A stretch of DNA of 64,000 bases from Penelope pileata (lineage: Eukaryota; Chordata; Aves; Galliformes; Cracidae), in NCBI GenBank assembly GCA_013396635.1, contig WBMW01005529.1, forward strand, positions 523,290-587,289, given 5' to 3'. The notes beneath the pieces are model-generated. The model was not told the origin of the DNA. It made no database searches and saw only the letters and a list, made by a program, of their open reading frames with translations. A program made the position numbers and the translations under genes. The first letter of the stretch is position 1, and each line of letters begins with the position of its first letter. Of the stretch, positions 26,141 through 37,243 are shown piece by piece.

Positions 26141-29100
26141 GGTATTAAGTGGAGAGAAAGGATTATTTAGCAAGTTTATTCAAATGTTTAGTCAATAAGG
26201 TTTTGGAAAGTTGCTAATGAAATACGGGCCAATATTTTTCTTTGCAAACAACAAAACAGGCTGTTAGGTCATTGTGTCATCATAATCAGGAATACTCTGC
26301 TATTTGCTGAATGCAGAAGGCTTTGCTTGACAATCAGAGATCTCTGGGAAAGCCTTTTCAAAGATCTCCATGTTACCTGCTTCTTAAATGAGATTATGGA
26401 ATGAAGAAGAAACACCTGTTGTTACCTCTTGGATATTGATGTGGTACCCTGATATTTCGAATTGGGATCAGCTAGTGACCCTGATTTTTTTTCATTCAGC
26501 TTAGTTGCTAAGTTTTATGAGAAAAGTGAATGCAGGTAAAAGTAGTAAAACCACATATCGTTATTTAGCTTAAGGGTTTTTTTTCCTATCTGTGCCATCT
26601 GCCATAGTTTATATTCAAGATGAGATGTCTTATTTTCCCAAAATTCTGGATATTTCCAGAAGACAATTTTGATTTCAGGGTGCCCTTTTGACCTAGATAG
26701 TCAAAATTCACCTTTAATGAAAGAAACAAGAAAGGGAATGGAAATGTAGATCATGGTCAGACAGTTTCATGCCTTTGGTCATTTGGTATGCATTAATCCA
26801 CTTCATTCTTTCCTAACCATTGTTTACTATCCCCTGTTTTAGAGATGTTTGTGTTTCACTGGCACAGCTTAGTGAATCTCATCTGTCCAGACAGACTGAG
26901 TTTCATGTGGCTGTATGCTGGACATTGACAATTAGGCATCTGTTGTCTAGATTCCTTTTTTAAGCAAAGGGAAGAAACAGGCATTTGTAGCGTGTGACTC
27001 ACATGATTTATTTTAGACGTCTGTGTACACTGGGATGGGAGGAACAGTGAATTAGAAACACCCGTCAGTCTTCATCAACTGTAAAAGAAGCCTTGCTATC
27101 CTGCACAGATTTAGAGATTGTCAACCTCTGAAGTTAGCTGGGGGGACTGGCATCCTTAATAACCATTTTTACACTGAGCTAGGTTTTTACCTAAAAAAGT
27201 AGTACTCTCCACTTCTCACAGAGATGGGAAATTTCCATGTCCAGAGAGAAACTTCTCACTCTCACTGCTCACCACACAATTGCAGTGTCACCTAGCTTGA
27301 ATTGTATGTGTGTCTCATGGGAGAGCTCTTGTGTGAGACTTGTCGCAGAGGGAACTCATCAGTGTTGACACTGACTGCTTTGAGAGCTTCTGACTCTTCT
27401 TCATCACGTTGTGACGAAGGCAATGGAAATCTGCTTTGGAAGAATTGACAGGCAGACGGGAGCTCCCAGCAGTGCTCTTCTCTGCAGTCTCTTATGTTTT
27501 CAGGATTTTGACAGCATTCTTTTTGCACCTGCAAATGTTCCTGTAGTGGAGGAAAACAGTCTATGTTAATCAATGCGGAAGTCCAAAGAAAGTAAAGCTT
27601 TCAGTGAATCACATTTTTAACAAGTAGAAACTACTGTAGCTGTTAGGAAACTTGTGTAATTGTGTACAACAGTAAAAGGATATATTTAGAAAAGTCATTA
27701 GTGTCTGAGCATCTTCAAGCACTGTCTTTTGAATATTGAACCTGAATGTGTGCTCTTAGGTTCAACAGTGAACTGAAGCTGGCTCAATGCTCTTAATGCC
27801 TGATCCAGAGCTCCACATGACATAAAGCACTGGTGCGGAGTAAATTCACTTTACTGATAAGATTTGTTTCCAGAAATAACATAACGTTAACTTTGTCCCA
27901 GCAGGCTTTCTTCGAGGTCTCTGACACTCCAAGTTTATAAAAGAGCAGGTGTTTGATCTGCATCTAGAATAAAAAAGCAGCACAAGGTCATAATGTTGGC
28001 ATAAAGTGCTTGTTATAGTGTTCACTGGGAAATGTCAAAGATCATTCCCACAACTGACCTAGTGCAAATGAGTGATCTGCTAGAGCACAGATCAGATCTA
28101 AATGTCTGTGGAGCTTAGGTTTTATCCTCTTAACACTTCTGTGAGTCTACCAGCCTATTCTAAGGAGAATGAAGAAAAAAGATTGATACAAGAAAGAAAC
28201 CAGCTGGTGAAGGTATTAAGAAGACAAATGTGGTTGTCTTGCAACTGCACTAGCTTTTTGTTTTTCTGACTGAGGGGAAAAATGAATATTGTTCTAACTC
28301 CTGGAAAAAATGACATAATAGAACATTCTTATAGCAATCGAAAACAGAAAGAAAAAAGGCACATTTTACTAAGACAACACCATTGGTGCTTTATTTGTTC
28401 ATTTTTAGTTCTAGATTTCCTAGCAGCAAAAAAAATAAAAAATAAAGAAGTAGGGGTACTGAGCCCTTATTTGTGCCCATATCTATTGTTCCGAATTTTG
28501 GTTGCTGTAGATTTCATGAATTAAAAAACAGTAATATTATCAATATCCTGGCTGTTCCTCTGCATTACAAAGTACACTAGGACTTTGGTTTTGAAAGCTA
28601 AAATATAGCAAGCTGTTAATGGAATTTTATATTTTTGCTCCCAGGATATTTAAATGAAGTCTTGAGGGTAACCACAATCCCTGGCTAGAATCCTTCCTCC
28701 TATTAAAGATGACCTGGACAGGACTTGCTTTTATGCCACATTTAAATTGTCCAGAGAAAAGATTATCTGCGGGAGATATCACACATTCTGTTTGTCCCCC
28801 TGCCTCTAACCAGCTTAGCAGAGTCACCGCACCTCAGTCATTAGCAGGGAGAGAAGGAAACCAGTACTTCCCAATTCTGGAAAAGAAAATCATTCAAGAA
28901 AAAATACTTACTAGATCCCGCAGAGTAATAATAAAAGGTCTGTTGACTGCCAGCAACTTATTCTTGACCTCATGAACTGGAAAAAAATTTTGTCCTCATT
29001 GGATAAGTCTTGTAAGTGAACTGTTTCAGGGTTTCTTGGGATGGATGAAAACTTAAAAGGTGATTTGCTTGGGGTTTTTAAATATATATGTTTTAATTTA

Positions 29101-29442
29101 TTCAGTACTCTTCAGTTTGCTAAGTACTTAGCATGAGCAGAAGCAATTAGTGGGCAGCAAATCATTAACAGTTAACTTTCTGTGACATTCCCTCTACAGA
29201 GTTAGCACCTATGTTCGGCTGTTGCTCTAAACCACCACTTGGACCTGCCTCAGTCTCTGCATTAATAAATTAGGAAAATTGGCTTGGAAAAGCTCAACAG
29301 TATAAACGTTCCCCTCCTAAAATAACAGATGTTATTTACATTAATTGTTATATCAAATAGGTACTTGAAGGTACATTTATTTTTGTGTTTACATAGTTTC
29401 AGGTTAGTAAAAGTGCATTACAAGCCCAAAGCAGAGATTTAC

Positions 29443-29480
29443 TAAGTAAAAACTTGCTTGCTAAGTATAAACTTGTTTGC
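29443..29480. repeat. 19 bp tandem duplication
   Basis: TAAGTAAAAACTTGCTTGC at 29443-29461 is followed directly by TAAGTATAAACTTGTTTGC at 29462-29480, with a partial third unit starting TAATATAAA. It lies 40 bp left of the young CR1 insertion. Confidence 0.85.
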
Positions 29481-29520
29481 TAATATAAAGCTGGACTGAA
29501 TTTTCGTAGTCAAATGTATA

Positions 29521-30972
29521 ATCATAGAATCATAGAATGGTTCAGGTTGGAAGGGACCTTAGAGATCATCTTGTTCCAACCCCCCTACCATGGGCAAGGA
29601 CACCTCCCACTAGACCAGGTTGCCCAAAGCCCCATCCAGCCTGGCTTTGAATACTTCCAGGGAGGGGGCACCCACAACTTCTCTGGGCAACCTCTTCCAG
29701 TGTCTCACCACCCTCACAGGGAAGAATTTCCTCCTTATATCTAGTCTAAATCCACCCTCTTTCAGTTTATAACCGTTACCCCTTGTCCTGTCACTACCTG
29801 TCCTTGTAAAAAGTCCCTCCCCAGCTTTCCTGTAGGCCCCCTTCAGGTACTGGAAGGCTGCTATCAGGTCCCCCTGCAGCCTTCTCTTCTCCAGGCTGAA
29901 GAGTCCTAACTCTCTCAGCCTGTCCTCACAGGGGAGGTGCTCGAGCCCTCTGATCATCCTCGTGGCCCTCCTCTGGACCCGCTCCAACAGCTCCACATCC
30001 TTCTTGTGTTGGGGGCCCCAGAACTGGACACAATACTCCAGGTGAGGTCTCACGAGAGCAGAGTAGAGGGGCAGAATCACCTCCCTCGACCTGCTGGCCA
30101 CACTTCTCTTGATGCAGCCCAGGATTCGGTTGGCCTTCTGGGCTGCAAGCGCACACTGCCGGCTCATGTTGAGTTTCTCATCAACACACACCCCCAAATC
30201 CTTCTCCTCAGGGCTACTCTCAAGCCATTCTCCGCCCAGCCTGTATGTGTACTTGGGATTGCTCCGACCCAGGTGCAGGACCTTGCACTTGGCTTTGTTG
30301 AACTTCATGAGGTTGGCATGGGCCCACCTCTCAAGCCTGTCCAGGTCCCTCTGGATGGCATCCCTTCCCTCTGGCGTGTCGACTGCACCACACAGCTTGG
30401 CATCATCTGCAAACTTGCTGAGGGTGCATTCGATCCCACTGTCCATGTCACCGACAAAGATGTTAAACAGCACTGGTCCCAGTACCGATCCCTGAGGAAC
30501 ACCACTCGTCACTGGTCTCCATTCAGACACTGAGCCATTGACCGCCACTCTCTGAGTGCGGCCATCCAGCCAGTTCCTTATCCAGCGAGTGGTTCGTCCA
30601 TCAAACCCATATTTATCCAGTTTATCAACCAGGATGCTGTGCGGGACAGTGTCAAACGCCTTGCACAAGTCCAGGTAGATGACGTCGGTTGCCCTCCCTT
30701 TATCCACTGTTGCTGTGACTCCATCATAGAAGGCCACCAGGTTTGTCAGGCACGATTTGCCCTTGGTGAAGCCATGTTGGTTGCCGCCAATCACCTCCTC
30801 TCGATTTTCCATGTGCCTTAGTAGAGCCTTCAGGAGGATCTGCTCCATGATCTTGCCAGGCACAGAGGTGAGACTGACCGGCCTGTAGTTTCCAGGATCT
30901 TCTTTTTTCCCCTTCTTGAAAATGGGAGTTATGTTCCCCCTTTTCCAGTCAGTGGGCACTTCACTGACTGAT
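29521..30972 (-). mobile_element. CR1 LINE, young-looking 5'-truncated copy (-)
   Basis: Reverse-oriented CR1 of about 1.45 kb. The 3' end (ATCATAGAATCATAGAATGG on + strand) is at 29521. The element extends to about 30972, where it is 5' truncated inside ORF2 just before the EVPTDWK stretch. ORF1 and the endonuclease domain are missing, so the copy cannot move by itself. It is the best preserved CR1 in the window: its ORF2 remnant is uninterrupted to the normal stop, followed by a short 3' UTR of about 90 bp. It sits antisense to NT5DC1. Confidence 0.95.
29610..30959 (-). pseudogene. CR1 ORF2 remnant: reverse transcriptase plus C-terminal region
   Basis: An uninterrupted reading frame of 449 codons encodes the CR1 LINE reverse transcriptase, used for target-primed reverse transcription of CR1 RNA. 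Visible RT blocks, counted from the first codon: KKGKKEDPGNYRPVSL (15-30), HGFTKGKSCL (62-71), YLDLCKAFDTV (95-105, first catalytic Asp), GVPQGSVLGP (153-162), and FADDAKL (183-189, catalytic Asp pair in the FADD form usual for CR1). The conserved CR1 C-terminal region follows, with ALVRPHLEYCVQFW and the KRLPREVV end. The first codon is GTG inside the family's EVPTDWK motif, so this is not a real start: the frame is simply open to the 5' truncation. The N-terminal endonuclease is absent, so the fragment is called a pseudogene despite its intact frame. A 198-codon antisense ORF across it is a shadow. Confidence 0.92.
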
Positions 30973-31056
30973 AAAGCTCTACAAAATTAGATGTATGGTA
31001 GTGGTATGATACAAACTCCTAACAAAGTTAAAAATGAAAGAATATTGATGGAATAT

Positions 31057-31092
31057 GGGATCTGACTGTGATACGGGATCTGACTCTGAGAT
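31057..31092. repeat. 18 bp tandem duplication
   Basis: GGGATCTGACTGTGATAC at 31057-31074 is repeated as GGGATCTGACTCTGAGAT at 31075-31092, about 85 bp right of the 5' end of the young CR1. Confidence 0.85.
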
Positions 31093-31158
31093 ATTTATAT
31101 CTCTATATGCCAGCTACAGTATAACTGTTATTTAACTTCAAGGCAAAGAGATGAGCTT

Positions 31159-31178
31159 TAATAAATAAATAAATAAAT
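31159..31178. repeat. (AAAT)n microsatellite
   Basis: Run of AAAT units of about 20 bases. Confidence 0.88.
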
Positions 31179-34100
31179 CAGAAGTAGGCTGAAATAAAAA
31201 GGCTGAAAAAAACTTATCTCTTTTTCCTTTTAAAAACAAGTAAGTATCAGCTAAATATCGATACTAGTGATCTGACAAAACTCAAAACAAAAATAAATAA
31301 AACATGATCATGTACTGTTTTGGGGGAGTTACAAGAATGAAAAAAGAAATCTGTCAGGAAGCAAGATAACTACTTCAATGCAGAATTTTCACTCTGGTAT
31401 CTTACATCAGTCTTTAGAAGGTGACTTGAGCTGTGTTGCTGATAAATTTGGATGTGGTGTGAAGTATGTCCAGTCACTGGGGATATGGCATACATCCTTT
31501 TTCCAGCATGGAAGCCAATGTATGACACTGGTGTGTATTTTAGAAGGAAACTAACTCTCAAATGACTGGAGAATAACGGCCAGCTGACTGCACAGAGAGC
31601 AGGAGAAACAAAAACCCAGGGGGTGAATGCCACCGCTGAAATCCTTTGTCTCCTCTGCCTTTGCACCAACCATTTGACTTACAGAGCTCTGAACAAAACC
31701 AAACAGGAAAGATCTTAGACCTGTTGGGCAGCCAAGTATTTAGTGGTCTCTGGGAGACTGACAGTTGAACTGTGAGACCTGTGTGGTATGCGAGACTGCT
31801 GGAAAGGGCTTTTTGGACAGGGAGCAGTGACAGCACTGCTGGAGCTCGGTCGCATGTGTAGGTGCCAAGCAGTCTGTTCTGCAGGGTTTGAAAAGGGCAA
31901 GTGAATTGATTCGACTCTAACAAGTTTATCCAGTAAGGTCAGGTGAAGTACGAACTTCCTCATTACAGTGGCCTCTCTGCCCCTCACCCAGAGGGAAAAA
32001 CACTTTGTGGCATTTATGAAATTAGAGCTGTATTTCTTTCATTCAAATATACTCTCCAGTCCTTAAAAGCCCCCTGTTCTTTTATAGACTCTGCAAACCA
32101 ATTTTGTGATGGAGTCTTGCTAGTTGTGAACTATAGTCACAAAATCATTTCTCTGAGAAGAGATGCATGAGAAAAAGCTTTTTTTCCAGTCAGTACTACC
32201 TCGAGGTCGTGGTGGTGTTTGTGGCCTTTCTTTGGGTTAGGGTTGCTGAAAGGAATCTGGCTCAGGCCTTCTCACCCCAAAATGCCATTGTATCCAATCT
32301 GTGTACAAGCGTAAGACCTCCAGCTGTACAAGATAATCCAAAGGAACAGAGAACATAAGTAGCTTCCTGTAGAAACTGCTAAAATCTCATAGCCTCCCTG
32401 AATTCCTGGAAGCACCAGAGCTTGTACTTCAGTGGAAAGATGTGGCCAGGGTGATAGAATACCATGCTGGTCATGGGAGCTGAAACGTTGCAGGCACTGG
32501 GCAATAACAGCCATACACTGTAGGTTTTACATGCTACAAAGCAAAATTTCAGCATTTCAAACTAGTTACAAGGGCAACTCTGTAATGAAAAAGATCGATA
32601 CAGTGTTTCACAGCACAATATGACCTCAACAGCAGCCATTCAAGTGACAAAATAATGCAAAGGAGACAGAAGAATATAGTTTATTGACAGTCAAACCGTA
32701 ACTTACATTCACTCTGAGTTACTTGAAATCATATTTCAGGACCTCCCTGATTTTTAAACAACTGCAGAAGCAGCCTAGCAGCCAGGCATTATGAACAGAG
32801 ACATGATGCAGCCTTGAGGTATGTATGCAGGATTTTGGAGCACAGGTTATATATATATCATGCCACACACACAGGTGTGGACAAGCTGCTGAAGATCACT
32901 GTCACAGAGGGCAAGTTGCTTGGCAAGGTGTGAACAACCTTTTTCATGCTTGTGTTCATCTCCTGTACTGCCCCGCTCATGAGGCCCTGCTTGCACCATG
33001 CAACCCTTATGTTGCCAGATAACGGAACAGTTTCCCTTTTTCAGCCTATACTTTGAGAACAGGAAAATACTTGGATTTTAGATGTTCGAAATCTTAATGC
33101 TACGTGGAGGTGGTTAGGGACAATACGGAAGTCTCTATTATTATGACTATGATTATTATACAGACTTTCAAGTAACTTAGATATCCCCTCAGGGCATCTT
33201 GCAGATCACTGTCTTCTAGTCATCCTTTATGCTTGGTTCTTGTACCCAGTTCTTTGCTTCTTGCCGTAACTGCAATGATCAAGTCTCTAACGTGATTAGT
33301 GGCTTTCTCCCTTGTGGTCATAAAGTACTTGGAGATAGCATAATATAAATCACTTTGCCACTATAATACCAATTAGATCAGCTCCAAAGCAATATGTAAT
33401 GACTTTTGCTTTCTGCTGTTTTTGCTGCTCCCTCATCAGATCTACTCACTCCAGAGGTAGCTCTTTGTGTCTTCTCCCTTTCCTTCCCAGGCTTGACCCT
33501 GTAGCTTCCTCTTCTCTTACGTTTTTCTGAACAAATTGTTCTTAGGTTTAAAGCAGACTCCAAGAACACCAGGAACTGTTTACTTCGGTTTACAGCCCTT
33601 CCTGTGTGTACTTTATTTATCAAATTACATTCTAACAGGTTGGACCAGGCATTATTCATTCAGTAAAGCGCAGAGGCATAAGATGATGTGCGCATCAATC
33701 CCTTGGTCCCACCGGAGTGTAAAGGCACCAGGGTAATTTTTCTTCAAATACTTTTGGTTTGCATAAAAATGGGAAATTAGATAAAAGTTTTACTTTAATT
33801 TGACAAAACTCAGGTAGTCTTTAAGAATTTGGATATAATAGTGGCCTATAGCAGAATGATTAGTTTAACAAATCTACCTTGTTTTCACTTAAAGTCTCTA
33901 AGCTACTATGGGATGGTTTTAACACTTTGACATTAAATATATTACTCTTATGAAGTTTTATCTGTTGAGTATGAAACATTAGAATTATTTACTATTTTCT
34001 TTCTTCTGTAGTTTTATTGAATCAGGCAAACAGCTAGACAAAAAGATGTGTAATACAAGTATGAGTATTTTAACAAATTTGTAAACATTGATGGTGTCCC

Positions 34101-34793
34101 AGCATACTGCACTTTGTAAAACATTTGGTTTCTTTAATCATATAATTTCAGTACCTCACCTCATTAGATGCCATTTGATTGCTTGAAAGTATATATTACT
34201 TCATGCTTATCCTTAGTTAAAAATTTACCATGTATTAGACTGGTATGTGTTGATGGTGGAGCATCCATAAAAATACTTACATTAATTCTTCTAAAACGAC
34301 AATTTTGCCCTTATCCTGTAAACATGTTAGTTTAGATAGATAGTTACAGTTGATTAGTTGGTGCTACTCTCCTGAACTTTCTAACAGGTGTAAGGCGATG
34401 TCTTTAGGGATCTCTGCTGGATTTTCTTAGATGATAACATCTTCAAAATACATTCTGGAAAGCATTATGGGAATATTTTTATTCACACTAGTAAAGTGAA
34501 ATCCTCAAAGGAGAAATAATCATCTATGACATCTTTAATCAATTGACTGCAGGTAAATTGATGGGAAATCAGCATTCGATATTACTTAATATAGAAACAA
34601 AACTCAGAATGTACTCTTCTGCCTCTCAAAGGCCTCTCTCACTGAGGCCTCTAAGCCTTAATCAATCCTGATGTTATTTGATATTAAAGAGTTCACGTGT
34701 TTTAGGTTTTGTTAGGTGATTTAGTTAGGTAGAATGATACTACTCTCAAAACACCTAATTAAACATTAGCTGTAAAGAAAAGAAATGGTCCTT

Positions 34794-34819
34794 GATGACG
34801 ATGATGATAATAATATAAT
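34794..34819. repeat. (GAT)n/(AAT)n microsatellite
   Basis: GATGACGATGATGATAATAATATAA is a short trinucleotide run passing from GAT to AAT units. Confidence 0.75.
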
Positions 34820-36709
34820 GAGGACATTGTATTGAATACCCCTGTGAGTACAGTACCTAATGGTGGCAGCATTCTGGTATCATAATTAGTAGATTAACCT
34901 CAAAGATGGAGGTTGTTTCCTAAAGAGCAAAGTATTTCCCGATGAGCTTCGTTCATCTTTCTCTGCAGCCACATTATCAGTACTGTGATAGATGTGCCAT
35001 GTTTCCCTGTGATCTGCTGCTAGCGGAGCATTTCTCTATGTAAACTATTTGAACACTTCTGAAAGATTTTCATCATATGTCAGGACTCTAGGGGAAATGC
35101 CAGCAGGAGATGTGAGAGGCTATATAAAATATTGTCAAGCTTTAATTTTCAGGCATGTGTATGACACAGTCAATTAAGCAGATGAATAATCCTTTCTATA
35201 TAGCAACAATTACATCTGTCCTCTCTGGATACCAGAAACTCTAGGAAACAGCTCTTGGCCATCTAATCCCAGTAAACAAAGATTTTTATCTGTACTATGT
35301 ATAAACCTGTTTCTCTGTATGTATAAATTAACTTTGATGAAAATTCAACTCATCATTTTTTTGTAAGTGTGGAATGGAATTTAATTACTACTGTTTGGGA
35401 GAGAGCTGTGGTTTAGAATCTGTGATAAATTTCAGTAGGGAAAACGAAATAAAATGAAAATAATGCACTGTAAAAAAAAGAAAAAAGGATAAAAGGATTG
35501 CCATAAGTAATCTGAACAGTTAAGAAATTTAAATTATCCACTACTGATGATAATGGAAAGACTGCACCTGACTTCAGAGGTCTTTGAGTCACTCAGGATC
35601 AGAGAACCAACAGCAGAAGGACAGCAAGCATGATGGCAGTCCTTTCGAATACGACCTCAGGATGTAATGGGTAGCAATGTCTTTTGGACAAACTGGGGCC
35701 CCATATGGTGAAAATAGGGATTTTGGTTTGGGCTTCTGGTTCCTCAGAAGCAAGGTCATCTCTGTTTCTGGTCCAGGTTCTGTAAACATGAGTCATCCGA
35801 GAGACAATTTATTTGAGGGGCTGATCCTTTGGGGCTGTATCTAGCTTTAGTCCCTAATGGAGCGCTAAAGAATGTGTTGTTTTTTTTTTCTCCTAAGTAA
35901 GTCAACCCACTGCATAGATGAGTTTGACTTCGCTCATTTCTCCAGGTTTTTGTCACTGTCTTTTAAGGGAGGAGGTGCAACTCACAATTGAATCTATAAC
36001 TTTGTGCTGTGAAGGAAAGGTGTGAGTCAATTTTTAAGAACCTATCTGCACGAAAGTAATCTGTTTTAGATGAAGACAACAAGGCTACTAGTTTGTCAGC
36101 CCAAAGTCAGTAACAGAGGATTTTTAGACTGTGTTAAAATCTGCATCTGCCCAAATGAAGTATGTCCTGAATTTTTGTGCTGTTTTGCGGCTCCTTGTTA
36201 CATATTTCCTCACAACTTGAAGGACTTTGCTTTACTGGAGTATCCTTAGCTATTCCAGGTAATCCAACTTTAAATTCTTTTGCATACTACTGAACGATGG
36301 AATACTGTTAGGGATCGGGAGACTCTGGCAAAGCATTCTCTCCTCTGTGAAACTTGCTCCCTCTGGTGGTTCAGCAGGGACAGTGCTTGGAGAGAAGTAG
36401 AGCTTATGGAGAAAAAATAGGAATACAGGTTTATAATCAAGGTAATAAGGCTTTTTTCTTTTCTTTATGAAATTTGTAAAATTATGGTAAAATCTTATTA
36501 TAAAATAAGATTTTATTCATTCAGTATTTTCATAGAAACACTGATGTCATTGCAGTGAATACAAAGAACAGTGCATATGTCTTCCCATATGACACTGAGT
36601 CCTTCTAGAAGTCAATCCTATCTTCCCTTTAAGTAACTCTTCAATTTCATTATCTTATCGTATTGTATTTTCAAGATTGCTGCATACAGAATTTAAAAAA
36701 GTAAATATA

Positions 36710-37241
36710 TAAGGGCTGCTCCGAAAGTAATGCCTCCTATTTTTATTATATTGGCCTACAATGTCAGAGGTAGATGTTGGTGATATGGCAGTAGAGGCTG
36801 AACCTTCCTACCAATGTTCCATTCCATGTTGTTGCCGTGTGACAGATGGCAGCAGAGGGGCACTCTGACACAATGGTGTCTGACATGGAAGTGTGTGTGA
36901 AGCAAAGGTATGGAACTGAATTCCTCCATGAGGAGAAAATTGCACTCATCGACACTTGATGAATGTTTATGGAAACCAAACAGTGGCTGTGAGCACAGCG
37001 AGGCAGTGGTGGTGCTCTTCAGCAGTGGTGACAGCAACAGTGATCTACTTCACTGCTGCAGATTGTTATGAGTGCTCCTGTTCATTGCTGGCAAGAATGC
37101 ATAGCTAATGGTGGTGATTATGTTGAAAAAGAGTGTTTTGTAGCTGAGAATTTGCTCTATCAAACAGTTGTTACTGTTCTTTGTATCTGTTGTAGTTTTC
37201 ATGCAAATAAATAGGATGCATTACTTTCAGAGCAAGCTATG
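36710..37241 (+). mobile_element. Mariner (Galluhop/Mariner1_GG type) non-autonomous copy 3
   Basis: A copy of about 532 bp, colinear with the one at 4493. It starts TAAGGGCTGCTCCGAAAGTAA after TA at 36708-36709 and ends ...GAGCAAGCTATG before TA at 37242-37243. The inverted ends (AAAGTAATGCCTCCTATTT on the left, AAATAGGATGCATTACTTT on the right) are better preserved than in copy 1. A transposase start lies at 36873, and a C-terminal remnant ending in the NGGDYVEK-type motif lies near 37100-37125. It has the same internal deletion as copy 1, so the deletion pre-dates dispersal: this is a MITE-like family, not independent decay. Confidence 0.87.
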
Positions 37242-37243
37242 TA

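Larger units (their letters stand above)
25077..29520. other. Intronic sequence with one possible antisense exon
   Basis: Mostly AT-rich and without recognised repeats apart from the small ones listed. The less AT-rich stretch at 27273-27540 has exon-like features on the minus strand and is discussed as a finding; I do not call it a gene. Confidence 0.5.
30973..36707. other. Unremarkable intronic sequence
   Basis: Contains the 18 bp duplication at 31057 and two microsatellites. Overlapping minus-strand ORFs of 90-121 codons at 31370-31987 show no domain and no splice pattern. Confidence 0.55.

Noticed and set aside
29937..30533. 198-codon + strand ORF across the CR1
   Set aside because: It is antisense to the clear CR1 reverse-transcriptase frame and carries no domain of its own. 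It is a shadow of conserved ORF2 sequence.
29610..30959. Calling the CR1 RT frame a functional protein-coding gene
   Set aside because: It opens with an internal GTG, lacks the endonuclease and ORF1, and is bounded by the 5' truncation of the LINE.
31370..31987. Cluster of overlapping minus-strand ORFs of 90-121 codons
   Set aside because: Three different frames are open at once, which points to base composition and not coding.
36350..36376. Second CTCF-like motif (GCTCCCTCTGGTGGTTC, minus-strand reading)
   Set aside because: It lacks the conserved C after the G run, so it is weaker than the 41113 motif and likely chance.
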